Positions 24,917-34,558 are shown, counted from the stretch's first letter. The stretch is DNA of 56,961 bases from Chitinophagales bacterium (GCA_017984135.1 JAGNZZ010000014.1:1-56961), one strand, 5' to 3'. A program made the numbers and translations. The notes: a model not told the origin generated them from the letters alone.

Positions 24917-26560
24917 ATGAGAAAAATTAGTATAGCACTTTGTTTATGTTTTATTTTAAGTGTGCAAGCAGCCAATCAAGATAGATATTTTGAGATTGCT
25001 AAAAACATGGAATTGTTCACGCAATTATATAAAGAGCTGAATACCTATTATGTGGATGATATTGATCCCAATAAATTGATGACGGATGGCATTAATAAAA
25101 TGCTGGATGGCTTAGATCCATTTACCAACTATATCACTGGTGCAGATTTGGATGAATATCAATTACAAACAACTGGAAAATATGGTGGCATAGGCTCTCG
25201 AATCACTATGCTGGATGACCATGTTGTAATCACGGATCCTTACGAAGGATTTCCGGCGCAAAAAGCAGGACTGCAAGCCGGCGATATTATTATGGAAATC
25301 AATGGAAAAGTAGTCACTAAATATAATTCAGAAGAAATTAGCCAATTATTGAGAGGTGAACCAGGTTCAAAAATAACTATCAAAATAAAAAATTCAATCA
25401 ATAATGTTGAAAAAACAGTAAGCTTTAATAGAGAAGAAATAAAAATTGAAAATGTTCCCTATTTTGGAATGGTAAATGACAAGATTGGCTATATTAAGTT
25501 GGTTAGTTTTACAGATAATGCAGCATTAGAAGTACAAAACGCATTGAAAGAACTAAAGAAAAACCCAAGCTTAAAAGGAATTATTTTGGATTTGCGTGGC
25601 AATGGCGGTGGCTTATTGAATGAGGCAATTAATATCTGCAATACATTCGTTGACAAAGGAACAAATATTGTCAATACAAAAGGAAAAATTGCAGAAGCTA
25701 ATTTTACCTATAATACAACCGGAAAACCAGTAGATACGAATATTCCATTGGCCGTTTTAACAGACGCAGGATCTGCATCTGCATCCGAAATTGTGTCAGG
25801 CGCAATGCAAGATTTAGATCGTGGTGTTGTGATTGGACAAAACACTTATGGCAAAGGCTTAGTGCAAGTTACAAAGCCAATTGCTTATAAATCTAAATTA
25901 AAAGTAACAATCTCAAAATACTACATTCCAAGTGGAAGATGTATTCAACGTATTGACTATTCACATAGAAATACAGATGGCTCTGCAACAGCACTTCCTG
26001 ATTCTTTACGTAAAGAGTATAAAACCAAATCCGGTCGAATTGTAAAAGACGGCGCCGGTATTGAACCTGATGTCAAAACAGAAGCAGAAAAAGTAGCACC
26101 CATTACCATTGCCTTGTTTACGAATAATTACCTTTTTAAATTTGCCAATCAATACAAGTTTAATCATGAAATCTTAAGAGATGGAAATAAATTTAATTTG
26201 ACTGATGAAGAATATGCCGCTTTTAAAGAGTTCTTAAAGGGTAAGGAATATGAATACTCAACTTTTAGTGAGGTAAAATTAAATGAACTTAAAAAATCAA
26301 TAAAAGAAGACAATTATTCCGAAATAGTTCAGAAAGCAATTTCAGAATTAGAAAACCAAATAAAACACGATAAATCAACAGATTTAGAAAAATATAAACC
26401 GGAAATTTCAATGCTTTTAGAACAAGAAATTGTCAGTCGTTATTTATTTGAAAAAGGCAGAATTGCAAATAGCTTAAACGACGATATAGATATAAAAAAA
26501 GCAGTTGAAACGTTAATAGATGGCATGAATTACAAAAATATGTTGAGTGCAAAAAAATAA
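24917..26560 (+). CDS. S41 family C-terminal processing peptidase
   Basis: The 547-residue protein has a signal peptide (VQAA near residue 19), a helical region and a PDZ domain (about 88-170, GGIGSRITMLD ... GLQAGDIIMEINGK). The tail-specific protease domain follows. The catalytic Ser288 in DAGSASASEIVSG and Lys313 in NTYGKG are 25 residues apart, as in CtpA/Prc, so it should be active. It cleaves C-terminal tails of periplasmic proteins. The C-terminal 150 residues are helical and charged, as in other Bacteroidota members. The 3' end overlaps the frame of tsaB by 14 bases if tsaB starts at the GTG. Confidence 0.92.
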   Translation: MRKISIALCLCFILSVQAANQDRYFEIAKNMELFTQLYKELNTYYVDDIDPNKLMTDGINKMLDGLDPFTNYITGADLDEYQLQTTGKYGGIGSRITMLDDHVVITDPYEGFPAQKAGLQAGDIIMEINGKVVTKYNSEEISQLLRGEPGSKITIKIKNSINNVEKTVSFNREEIKIENVPYFGMVNDKIGYIKLVSFTDNAALEVQNALKELKKNPSLKGIILDLRGNGGGLLNEAINICNTFVDKGTNIVNTKGKIAEANFTYNTTGKPVDTNIPLAVLTDAGSASASEIVSGAMQDLDRGVVIGQNTYGKGLVQVTKPIAYKSKLKVTISKYYIPSGRCIQRIDYSHRNTDGSATALPDSLRKEYKTKSGRIVKDGAGIEPDVKTEAEKVAPITIALFTNNYLFKFANQYKFNHEILRDGNKFNLTDEEYAAFKEFLKGKEYEYSTFSEVKLNELKKSIKEDNYSEIVQKAISELENQIKHDKSTDLEKYKPEISMLLEQEIVSRYLFEKGRIANSLNDDIDIKKAVETLIDGMNYKNMLSAKK

Positions 26561-27263
26561 GCACATTTTGTCTAATATCTCCACCAAAATTTTATGTATT
26601 GAAACTGCAAATGCAGTCACCTCAATTGCTATTACAGAAAACAATAATTGTTTATGTGTGAAAACGTTATCGGACGCCAATAAAGCAGCCGATAGTCTGC
26701 ATACATTATTAGCATCAATGCTTGCGGAACAGCATTTAAAAATGAATGATTTACATGCCATTGCCATTAGCGCCGGACCTGGTTCCTACACAGGCTTGAG
26801 AATTGCCGTTGCCGCAGCAAAAGCATATTGTTTTGCATTAGACATTCCATTGATTGCAATTTCCACTTTGGAAAGCATGGTGCATGGTGTTCAAACTCGA
26901 TATCATCAAAACGAATATGATGTATTTGTGCCCATGATAGATGCCAGAAGAATGGAAGTATTTGCCGCATTTTATAATCAAAAATCAGAAAAACAGCAAA
27001 CATTTTCAGGGCTTATTATTGATGCGAATTTCCCCGAATTGTTGGATGCGAACAAAAAATATCTTCTCTTTGGCAATGGAGCAATCAAGACTTCTACATT
27101 TATAAATAAAGAGAATTCAACTCTTTTTACGGATTTCTCACATTGTGCTTCCGATTTGTGTTCGCTTGCTTTTTACCACTTTGTAAATAAACAATTTGAA
27201 GAGATTGCCTATTTTGAACCAAACTATACCAAACAAGTTCATATCACCTCACAAAAAAAATAG
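26547..27263 (+). CDS. tsaB: tRNA threonylcarbamoyladenosine biosynthesis protein TsaB
   Basis: The protein of about 231-238 residues has the fold of the ASKHA family, beginning ILCIETANAVTSIAI and with the motif SAGPGSYTGLRIAVAAAKA (about residues 75-92), diagnostic of TsaB. TsaB pairs with TsaD and TsaE to make t6A37 in tRNAs. The start is uncertain: a GTG at 26547 overlaps the upstream protease gene by 14 bases, while a TTG at 26568 would start just before the conserved core. No ATG is available. A terminator hairpin follows the stop directly. Confidence 0.92.
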   Translation: MQKNKHILSNISTKILCIETANAVTSIAITENNNCLCVKTLSDANKAADSLHTLLASMLAEQHLKMNDLHAIAISAGPGSYTGLRIAVAAAKAYCFALDIPLIAISTLESMVHGVQTRYHQNEYDVFVPMIDARRMEVFAAFYNQKSEKQQTFSGLIIDANFPELLDANKKYLLFGNGAIKTSTFINKENSTLFTDFSHCASDLCSLAFYHFVNKQFEEIAYFEPNYTKQVHITSQKK

Positions 27264-27282
27264 AGGTATGCAACCTCTTTTC
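27262..27282 (+). terminator. Intrinsic terminator after tsaB
   Basis: AGAGGT (27262-27267) pairs with ACCTCT (27273-27278) around ATGCA and is followed by a short T-rich run. An A-run precedes the stem. It separates tsaB from the ArsR genes. Confidence 0.65.
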
Positions 27283-27343
27283 TAAAATATCACTCTAAGT
27301 ATTTGGTATAATATTTGAATCCAAGAATTATAAAATAAAAAAA

Positions 27344-27676
27344 ATGACCACAATGACGGTAAACAATAATAGTAATATAAGAACCGAATTAAAAATTGAT
27401 TACCAAATATTACGTAAATCTGTGATGGTATTGCGAGCTGTAAATCATGAATTACGCCAAGATATGATAAGGCTGATTCATCAAGAAGGAAAGATGACCG
27501 TAACAGATTTATATGTAAAATTACGATTAGAACAATCTGTAGCCTCTCAGCATTTGGCTTTATTGCGAAGAGCAGGCATCGTCGTTACATCAAGAGATGG
27601 CAAGTTTATTTACTATTCTGTGGACGTTTCTCGTTTAGATGAAATTTCAAGACTATTGGAAGAATTAGTAAAATAA
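27344..27676 (+). CDS. ArsR/SmtB-family winged-helix regulator (first of a tandem pair)
   Basis: The 110-residue protein has the ArsR core: HELRQDMIRLIHQEGKMTVTDLYVKLRLEQSVASQHLALLRRAGIVVTSRDGKFIYYSV (about 38-95), with the recognition helix SVASQHLALL. There are no cysteines at all, so it is not a classical arsenic or cadmium sensor; other inputs are open. The second ArsR gene lies 141 bases downstream. The sequence ahead of it shares TATAATATT (27307-27315) with the palindrome before the second gene, a possible shared half-operator. Confidence 0.88.
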   Translation: MTTMTVNNNSNIRTELKIDYQILRKSVMVLRAVNHELRQDMIRLIHQEGKMTVTDLYVKLRLEQSVASQHLALLRRAGIVVTSRDGKFIYYSVDVSRLDEISRLLEELVK

Positions 27677-27751
27677 AATCAACATTCAGCTTCTTTTAAA
27701 TGAATAATAAGGGATCTTTCCCTTAGATTTCCATTTTTTTAAAACTAATCA

Positions 27752-27767
27752 CATATAATATTATATG
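27752..27767. promoter_or_regulatory. 16-bp perfect palindrome, candidate ArsR operator
   Basis: CATATAAT (27752-27759) is followed directly by its reverse complement ATTATATG (27760-27767). It overlaps the -33 region of the TATATTTG promoter at 27785-27792, where binding would block RNA polymerase. That is the usual arrangement for ArsR autorepression. Confidence 0.55.
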
Positions 27768-27784
27768 GTTTATGAAATTTTCTA

Positions 27785-27792
27785 TATATTTG
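27785..27792 (+). promoter_or_regulatory. -7 box of the second arsR gene
   Basis: TATATTTG predicts transcription start near 27799 and a 19-base leader before the ATG at 27818. Confidence 0.5.
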
Positions 27793-27817
27793 TAGTGAAC
27801 TAATTGAATTTAATTTT

Positions 27818-28150
27818 ATGGAAAATTTTGAATTTAACACCGAAAAGATCGAAAAAGCTGCAGAGCTTTTGAGAGCGGTCGCACATCACCTTCGCTTAAA
27901 AATTGTGAAGTTGATTCATGACAAAAAAGAAGTGAATGTAAATGTAATTTACAACACACTTAAAATTGAACAGTCTATTACATCACAACACTTAAAAATT
28001 CTAAGAGGTGTTGATGTAGTAAAGACAAGAAGAGATGGTAAGAAAATTTACTACTCTTTAAACTACGAACGCTTAGAAGCCATGAATCGAGGTATTGAAC
28101 TATTCGAAGAATGGACACAAGCAAAAAAAGTCGCTAAAAAGAAAAAATAA
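27818..28150 (+). CDS. ArsR/SmtB-family winged-helix regulator (second of a tandem pair)
   Basis: The 110-residue paralogue of the preceding gene has the core HHLRLKIVKLIHDKKEVNVNVIYNTLKIEQSITSQHLKILRGVDVVKTRRDGKKIYYSL (about 22-80), and a lysine-rich tail (KKVAKKKK). It also lacks cysteines. The recognition helix (SITSQHLKIL) is close to that of the first copy, so the two may bind similar sites or form mixed dimers; this is inference. The AhpD-like gene follows and is the likeliest regulated neighbour. Confidence 0.88.
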   Translation: MENFEFNTEKIEKAAELLRAVAHHLRLKIVKLIHDKKEVNVNVIYNTLKIEQSITSQHLKILRGVDVVKTRRDGKKIYYSLNYERLEAMNRGIELFEEWTQAKKVAKKKK

Positions 28151-28175
28151 GCTTTTTCATTTTTTAGTGTTTTAC

Positions 28176-28217
28176 AAAACTATTATTTGTCTAATTTTGA
28201 TAAATAATAGTTTTTTT
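28176..28217 (+). terminator. 13-bp hairpin with T-run after the second arsR, enclosing the next promoter
   Basis: AAAACTATTATTT (28176-28188) pairs exactly with 28202-28214 around a 13-base loop, and a T-run ends it. The loop contains TAATTTTG (28192-28199), the predicted -7 box of the AhpD-like gene. As DNA, the same element is an inverted repeat centred on the promoter and may also be an operator. Confidence 0.6.
28192..28199 (+). promoter_or_regulatory. -7 box of the AhpD-like gene
   Basis: TAATTTTG matches TAnnTTTG and predicts a start near 28206, 17 bases before the ATG at 28223. It lies in the loop of an inverted repeat. Confidence 0.45.
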
Positions 28218-28222
28218 ATTTT

Positions 28223-28564
28223 ATGGAAAATTCAGTCGAATCGTTTAATAACTATCGTTCTAAGATGAATGAAGTCATTTTAGAACAGAAAAACCTTACT
28301 CTAAATCGTTTTTTTAATTTAGACATGCATGCCTATGCAGATGGAGCTATCGATGCGAAAACAAAAGAAATGTTAGGCTTAGTGGCATCTATGGTATTGC
28401 GTTGCGATGATTGCATCAAATATCATCTAGGAAAATCACATGAAGCAGGCGTTACCACCGAACAAGTGTATGAGGTATTTGCCATTGCCAATTTAGTGGG
28501 TGGAAGCATCTGTATTCCACACACTCGACGTGCCGCAGAATATTGGCAAGCCTTAATTGAATGA
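28223..28564 (+). CDS. Carboxymuconolactone decarboxylase/AhpD-like protein
   Basis: The 113-residue all-helical protein carries the AhpD motif CDDCIKYH (Cys61, Cys64, His68), a redox-active CxxCxxxH typical of peroxidase-linked members rather than true decarboxylases. It probably takes part in a thiol-dependent antioxidant reaction in the cytoplasm. No AhpC lies nearby. Position after two ArsR-type regulators suggests control by one of them. The length is usual for single-domain members. Confidence 0.88.
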   Translation: MENSVESFNNYRSKMNEVILEQKNLTLNRFFNLDMHAYADGAIDAKTKEMLGLVASMVLRCDDCIKYHLGKSHEAGVTTEQVYEVFAIANLVGGSICIPHTRRAAEYWQALIE

Positions 28565-28841
28565 CAAACCAGATGCTGAATTAATTACAAATTATAAAGC
28601 AAATAAAATTAAATTTTCAACTAGAAACACTATAGTTTTAATAAATAGTATTACTTTTCCTTTTGGTTTATTAATTAAAATAGTCAGGAAAAAATAAGTA
28701 GATCATTAAATTTAAATTTACTATTGGTGAAGCATTCTAATCTACTATTTTCGACATCTAAAACAATAAAAAAATACCATTTATAATTTGAATATTGTAA
28801 ATGTATCTACATTTTAAACAAGATCAAAAGCAAAATATCTT
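28565..28841. other. 277-base gap before polA
   Basis: The stretch is very AT-rich, with no ORF of note, no tRNA and no clear TAnnTTTG box. I see nothing else in it that I can support. Confidence 0.5.
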
Positions 28842-31634
28842 ATGAAAAAACTATATCTTTTTGATTCATTCGCTTTAATTTTTCGTGCTTATTTTGCCAT
28901 GCAAAAAAATCCATTGATTAACTCTAAAGGATTCAATGTTTCTGCCATTCAAGGATTTTTAAATACCATTTGGGAAATCAAAACCAAATATCAACCCACA
29001 CATTATGCCGTGGTGTTTGATGCACCAGCACAAACCGACCGACAAGCCGAATACGAATTTTATAAAGCCAATAGGCAAGAAACACCTGATGATATTGTTG
29101 CATCCATTCCATATATTAAAGAAATTATCAAAGCCATGAATATGCCGGTAGTAGAAATTGCCGGTTATGAAGCCGATGATTTAATAGGTACATTGGCTGT
29201 AAAAGCTGCAAAAGAAAATTTTGAATGTTACATCGTTTCACCAGATAAAGATTTAGGTCAGGTTGCTGATGAAACTATTTTTATTCATAAGCCACCTTTT
29301 ATGGGTAAACCAGCAGAAGTATTAGGTGTTGCAGAGCTTACAAAAAAATGGGAAATCAAACATCCTAAACAAATCATTGATATTTTAGGACTTTGGGGCG
29401 ATGCCGTCGATAATATTCCTGGAGTGAAAGGCATTGGCGAAAAAGGTGCCAAAATGCTCATTCGCCAATTTGGTTCTATTGAAAATATTTACGAAAATAT
29501 TGATCAAGTAAAAGGCGCTACGAAAGAGAAACTTATTGAACATAAGGAAATGGCATTTATTTCCAAAAAATTAGCCACCATCATTACAGATGCACCTATT
29601 GAATGGAATGAAAATGATTTTGTACTGAAAGAATTTAATAAAGAAAAATTAGAACAGATTTTTTCAGAATTAGAATTTAGAACCTTAGGTAAAAAAATAA
29701 TTGGTGATGCGTATTCTTTAAATGATGCAAGTGCAAAAAAACAAACTACTGTTTTCGCATCCAATCAAGCTTCATTGTTTGATAGCATAGACGAAACAAC
29801 AACAGATGAAATTTCCTATGGAAAAAATATTTCCAATACAACACATCAGTATTTATTGATGGATACACCATCTAAGATAAATGAATTACTCGTTAAACTA
29901 TCAAATGTATCGCAATTTTGTTTCGATACGGAAACCACATCGATAGATGCCAATAATTGCGAGTTAGTAGGCATGTCATTTAGCATTCAACCCAGCGAAG
30001 CGTATTATGTACCAATTCCTAAAAACCAAACGGAAGCCAAGCAAATCGCACATCAATTTAAACCCATTTTTGAAGATGCAACCAAGATTAAAATAGGACA
30101 AAATATTAAATACGACCAATTGGTATTAAAGTGGTACGATATTGAAATTAAAGGAATTTTTTTCGATACGATGTTGGCACATTATTTATTGGATGCCGAT
30201 TCTCGACACAACATGAATGTATTGTCAGAAAACTATTTAGGTTATACACCCGTTGCAATTGAAGAATTGATTGGCAAAAAAGGACCCAAACAAATAACAA
30301 TGCGCGATGTTTCAATTGAAAAAATTAAAGAATACGCCGCAGAAGATGCAGATATTACGTTGCAATTACATAATGTATTTAAAAAAGAAATCGACCATAC
30401 TCATTTGCATAAATTATTTTATGAGGTAGAAACGCCTTTGATTTCCGTTTTAACGGATATGGAATTTGAAGGAGTTCGCATTGACATAGACTTTCTAAAA
30501 GAATATTCCAAAGAAATTGGTGCTGAAATTGTACAATTAAAAGAAGATATTTTAAAAGAAAGTGGTGTTCAATTTAATATTGATTCTCCCAAACAATTAG
30601 GTGAAATTTTGTTTGAAAAAATGGGCATAAAATATCCCGGAAAAAAAACAAAAACAGGACAATATTCCACCGATGAAGAAACATTACAAAAAATCTTACA
30701 GGAACACCCAATTGCTGAAAAATTAATGGATTATCGGGAATTGACAAAACTAAAATCAACCTATGTAGATGCCATCCCAAACCTGCTGAATCCAAAAACA
30801 CATCGTGTTCATACTACATTTAATCAAGCTATTGCTGCTACTGGAAGATTGAGTTCTATTAATCCAAACTTGCAAAATATCCCAATTCGAACCGAACGTG
30901 GACGAAAAATTCGCAAAGCATTTATTCCAAGAAACGAACATCATATTTTGCTTTCTGTCGATTATTCCCAAATTGAATTACGCATCGTAGCTTCTATTAG
31001 TGGCGATGAAAACATGATAGACGCATTTAACAAAAACTTAGATATTCATGCGGCTACAGCGGCGAATGTTTTCAACGTATCACTAGAACATGTAACACCT
31101 GAAATGCGCCGACAAGCGAAAATGGTCAACTTTGGAATTATCTATGGAATTTCAGCATTCGGACTGGCACAACGTTTGGGTATTGGTCGTAAAGAAGCAG
31201 CAGAATTGATAGAACAGTATTTTGATAAATACAGTGGAATTAAAGCGTACATGGAAAATACAATTAAAACAGCAAGAGAAAATGGATACGTGGAAACTTT
31301 ATTAAAGCGAAGACGTTATTTGAGAGACATTAATGCAGGAAACTGGACAATCAGAGGCTTTGCTGAGCGAAATGCCATTAATGCACCTATTCAAGGAAGT
31401 GCAGCCGACATGATAAAAATTGCAATGATTAATATACACAAGCAACTAAAAGCACGACAATTACAATCTAAGATGATAGTGCAAGTGCACGATGAACTTT
31501 TGTTCGACGTTTTTTTGCCAGAAAAAGAAGAAGTAGAAAAATTGGTTATTGACGAAATGCAAAATGCATTAACTTTACGTGTTCCAGTGGAAGTGAGTGC
31601 AGGTTTTGGAATGAACTGGCTGGAAGCACATTAA
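28842..31634 (+). CDS. polA: DNA polymerase I
   Basis: The 930-residue enzyme has all three domains: an N-terminal 5' nuclease (about 1-290; EADDLIGTLA and SPDKDLGQV carry the acidic residues), a 3'-5' exonuclease (about 345-520) and the polymerase (about 550-930). The proofreading residues are kept (FDTETTS and YAAEDAD), unlike in several bacteria where this domain is dead. Polymerase motifs A (DYSQIELR), B (RRQAKMVNFGIIYG) and C (QVHDELLFDV) are intact. It fills gaps in excision repair and removes RNA primers. The next gene follows after 16 bases. Confidence 0.96.
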   Translation: MKKLYLFDSFALIFRAYFAMQKNPLINSKGFNVSAIQGFLNTIWEIKTKYQPTHYAVVFDAPAQTDRQAEYEFYKANRQETPDDIVASIPYIKEIIKAMNMPVVEIAGYEADDLIGTLAVKAAKENFECYIVSPDKDLGQVADETIFIHKPPFMGKPAEVLGVAELTKKWEIKHPKQIIDILGLWGDAVDNIPGVKGIGEKGAKMLIRQFGSIENIYENIDQVKGATKEKLIEHKEMAFISKKLATIITDAPIEWNENDFVLKEFNKEKLEQIFSELEFRTLGKKIIGDAYSLNDASAKKQTTVFASNQASLFDSIDETTTDEISYGKNISNTTHQYLLMDTPSKINELLVKLSNVSQFCFDTETTSIDANNCELVGMSFSIQPSEAYYVPIPKNQTEAKQIAHQFKPIFEDATKIKIGQNIKYDQLVLKWYDIEIKGIFFDTMLAHYLLDADSRHNMNVLSENYLGYTPVAIEELIGKKGPKQITMRDVSIEKIKEYAAEDADITLQLHNVFKKEIDHTHLHKLFYEVETPLISVLTDMEFEGVRIDIDFLKEYSKEIGAEIVQLKEDILKESGVQFNIDSPKQLGEILFEKMGIKYPGKKTKTGQYSTDEETLQKILQEHPIAEKLMDYRELTKLKSTYVDAIPNLLNPKTHRVHTTFNQAIAATGRLSSINPNLQNIPIRTERGRKIRKAFIPRNEHHILLSVDYSQIELRIVASISGDENMIDAFNKNLDIHAATAANVFNVSLEHVTPEMRRQAKMVNFGIIYGISAFGLAQRLGIGRKEAAELIEQYFDKYSGIKAYMENTIKTARENGYVETLLKRRRYLRDINAGNWTIRGFAERNAINAPIQGSAADMIKIAMINIHKQLKARQLQSKMIVQVHDELLFDVFLPEKEEVEKLVIDEMQNALTLRVPVEVSAGFGMNWLEAH

Positions 31635-31650
31635 ACTATAAAATTTAATT

Positions 31651-34545
31651 ATGAAGCACTATTTTTTTATCTGTTTATTTTTTTTAATTAATGCAACTTT
31701 CGCAGAAAAATGGGATGCCATTTATGAAGGTAAATTAATAGCCAAAGGTGAAATAGACAAAGTTATCAGCCATTATCAAGAGGCTTATTACAGTCCGAAC
31801 AGGCAACCACAAGATGCGTTTAAGATTGCAGAACTATATGTAAAAAAGAAAGATTATGTAAATGCATTACAATGGTATGAAAAAGAAAGTGAGTTGGTCT
31901 ATTCATCCAAAGTAAATTTATACAACTACGCATTTACGCATCAATTAATGGGAAATTACCAAAAAGCGTTAGATGCTTATTTAATGTATGCTGCCCAAAC
32001 TGGCGATGTTAAAAAAGTAATGGATTTAGCCAATCAATGCGAAAAAGTATTGCGCGCATCTTCGCAAACTGCCAATTATAAACTGGAAAATTATACATAC
32101 AATACATCACAAGATGAAAAATATATTGCCGTATTGCGTACCAATCCAATCTACATAACGACAGATAAAAATTCAGAAAATACCACTCATTCTATCCAAC
32201 AAATAGTACGAGCTTATGATGCATTTTCAAAACCTACCGATGCATATAAAAGCGGAGCTGGTAAACTTATTATCACCGGAATTTCCTATACTCAAGATGG
32301 TAATAATGTCGTATTTTCTGCCTATGAGCCAAATGCTAAATCCGTCAACCCAATTGAACAACTTTATTTTGCAGAAAACTTAGGAGCTACCTTGTTGCAC
32401 ATAAAACCATTTCCTTTTAATGTTACCAAATCTAATTTTAAAAATCCAACGTTTAACGCAAATGGAACTAAGCTTTATTTTTCATCCAACCAAGCAGGAA
32501 CAATAGGTGGCTACGATATTTGGGAAAGTAAGTTAGTAAATGGAGCTTGGTCCAAACCAAATAATCTTGGAATATTAATTAATTCAACTTCCAATGAAAT
32601 CAACCCGTTTATGGTGCAAAACGGAAAAGATAATTTACTCTATTTTGCCTCTGATAGAAGTGGAGGTTTTGGTGGTTATGATATCTATACTTCCACTAAC
32701 ATTTCGAACCTTTGGTCTGGTGGAGAAATGCAACCAGCTCCTATTAATTCTGCCGGCGATGATGTGAGCATTATTTACGATGAAGAAATTAAAACCGGAT
32801 ACGTAGTATCTGATAGATTGGGCGGAAAAGGTGGACTTGATATCTATCGTTTTATTCCATTTAATTTAAAATTAATTGTTTATACATCCGATTCAATAAC
32901 AGAACAACCTATTGATTATGCCATGGTTCAACTTTTTGAAAATGGCAATAAAATAAACGAAGGTGTGACCGATGTAAATGGTAAAGCCATATTTCAAGTA
33001 GATAAAGATAAGTCGTTTTCCATTCGAATTTCTAAAGATAATTTCCGCACCGTAAATACCGAATTGAATACCAATAGCAGACTCAGTGGCGATTCAGTAC
33101 TAAGTGATATATCCTTAATCAAAGATGAAAAATTTGCCATAAAAAAAGGCGCAACCAACACTATCTCTTTAGATAATTTTATTGTTTTCACCGGACAAAT
33201 TATGGATGCTGCTACTAATAAACCTGCAAAAGTAAAAATGAGAATGGTAAATTATACCACTCAAAAATTGAGAGAATTAGACGTGGATGATAAAGGACGT
33301 TTTGAAATTCGATTATTGTTGAATAACAATTATAAAATAATTTTGGAAACCATCAACTTTAAACTCGCAGATGAGTTAACCACCTTAGGATTGGAGCGCA
33401 ATTCAATAAAAGTTAGAGATTATTTGATTTCCGGAAATAAATTAAAAATAACGGATAATCGCGTATATAACCAAGATAATTTACCAGCTTCCATATCATT
33501 AGAAAACAAATTGCCTGCCACAATAAATGAAGTTAAAAATCCTTGGATTACACATGAACCAATCACTCAATCCAAAATTGATTCTTTAATTAAGTTGATT
33601 TCTTCAGATAAAAATTCAATAGAAAAAACGGACACGCCAAATCCCAAAACATTGGCTACTAAAAATATCAAAACCATAGACGTACCAAAGCCAATTAAAG
33701 CTTCGCAAACACCAGTTGTCTCTATTCCTCCGAAAGAAACGTTACCATCGAAGCCAGAAATTCAAAAAGTAAACGTGGAGGAACCAACTATTAAAGAGGA
33801 ACCAAGTGCAACCATCCAAGTTGCTGAAACGAATAAAAGTAAATCAGCTATAAAATTGGATTCTGTTCCATCGGTACTACTAAGTCAGCAACCTTCTATA
33901 AATAGTACTAAAGAAGATGAAACTATGCTGGTTGCCAATATTAGTAATCATCAAAAAGTAGATAAAATAAAAAATAAATCAAAACAAGAAATAGTTTTAT
34001 TGGAAGATGAAACCCCAGTGGAAATTATAAACGTAGCTCCACCAGAAACACCCAAAACAGATACGATAAAAAATGAAATTAAGCCTACCATTATAACAAA
34101 TGATTCGGTGAAACATATAGTGCAAATTGAAGCAGAACAAGTTAAAGAAGTAACACCAAAAGTAGAATCAATTCAAATAGAAAAGGAAGTAGAGAAATCT
34201 CCAATAGCAGTTAACCCATCAGCACCAGTGGTACAAAACGATAATGCCATTCCAAAGGTACAAACACCAACAGTTATTCCAACACCAACAAAAATAGAAC
34301 TGCCTGAATTGTATTATAAAATTCAAATTTCTAGCTTTGAGCAAGGAAATCTATTATTCCCAGAATTTGAAGTCTTTGGAACTATTGAAGAAGTAAATGC
34401 GTATAATAAATATATCTATCGTTTGGGAAATTATGAAGATTTGGAACGTGCAAAAGAAATATTAAACATCGTTCGTTCTCAAGGCTATTTTGTGGCATTC
34501 ATTTTGCAGTATAACAAAGAGAAAATATCAGGTATTATTAATTAA
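31651..34545 (+). CDS. Large periplasmic TPR-PD40-SPOR protein (PorE-like layout without OmpA domain)
   Basis: The 964-residue protein has a signal peptide (NATFA, about residue 18), TPR-like helices (about 20-145), a WD40/PD40 beta-propeller (about 205-375; YFSSNQAGTIGGYDIWES, YFASDRSGGFGGYDIYTS) and carboxypeptidase-regulatory-like beta domains (about 410-590). A long low-complexity Pro/Lys/Glu/Thr linker (about 620-880) and a C-terminal SPOR domain (about 883-960, YYKIQISSFEQG ... YFVAFIL) follow. The first half looks like PorE-type proteins of the type IX secretion/gliding machinery. Those end in an OmpA domain; here a SPOR domain, which binds glycan strands stripped of stem peptides, replaces it. 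A role in envelope anchoring is inferred. Confidence 0.8.
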   Translation: MKHYFFICLFFLINATFAEKWDAIYEGKLIAKGEIDKVISHYQEAYYSPNRQPQDAFKIAELYVKKKDYVNALQWYEKESELVYSSKVNLYNYAFTHQLMGNYQKALDAYLMYAAQTGDVKKVMDLANQCEKVLRASSQTANYKLENYTYNTSQDEKYIAVLRTNPIYITTDKNSENTTHSIQQIVRAYDAFSKPTDAYKSGAGKLIITGISYTQDGNNVVFSAYEPNAKSVNPIEQLYFAENLGATLLHIKPFPFNVTKSNFKNPTFNANGTKLYFSSNQAGTIGGYDIWESKLVNGAWSKPNNLGILINSTSNEINPFMVQNGKDNLLYFASDRSGGFGGYDIYTSTNISNLWSGGEMQPAPINSAGDDVSIIYDEEIKTGYVVSDRLGGKGGLDIYRFIPFNLKLIVYTSDSITEQPIDYAMVQLFENGNKINEGVTDVNGKAIFQVDKDKSFSIRISKDNFRTVNTELNTNSRLSGDSVLSDISLIKDEKFAIKKGATNTISLDNFIVFTGQIMDAATNKPAKVKMRMVNYTTQKLRELDVDDKGRFEIRLLLNNNYKIILETINFKLADELTTLGLERNSIKVRDYLISGNKLKITDNRVYNQDNLPASISLENKLPATINEVKNPWITHEPITQSKIDSLIKLISSDKNSIEKTDTPNPKTLATKNIKTIDVPKPIKASQTPVVSIPPKETLPSKPEIQKVNVEEPTIKEEPSATIQVAETNKSKSAIKLDSVPSVLLSQQPSINSTKEDETMLVANISNHQKVDKIKNKSKQEIVLLEDETPVEIINVAPPETPKTDTIKNEIKPTIITNDSVKHIVQIEAEQVKEVTPKVESIQIEKEVEKSPIAVNPSAPVVQNDNAIPKVQTPTVIPTPTKIELPELYYKIQISSFEQGNLLFPEFEVFGTIEEVNAYNKYIYRLGNYEDLERAKEILNIVRSQGYFVAFILQYNKEKISGIIN

Positions 34546-34558
34546 TAATTTTTACAAT

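Noticed and set aside
27344-28150. Arsenic or heavy-metal sensing by the ArsR pair
   Set aside because: Neither protein contains a cysteine and no metal-resistance gene is adjacent.
34490-34558. Upstream extension of the first secreted paralogue
   Set aside because: It overlaps the end of the preceding gene and would put a polar, Cys-containing stretch before a clear signal peptide starting at 34559.
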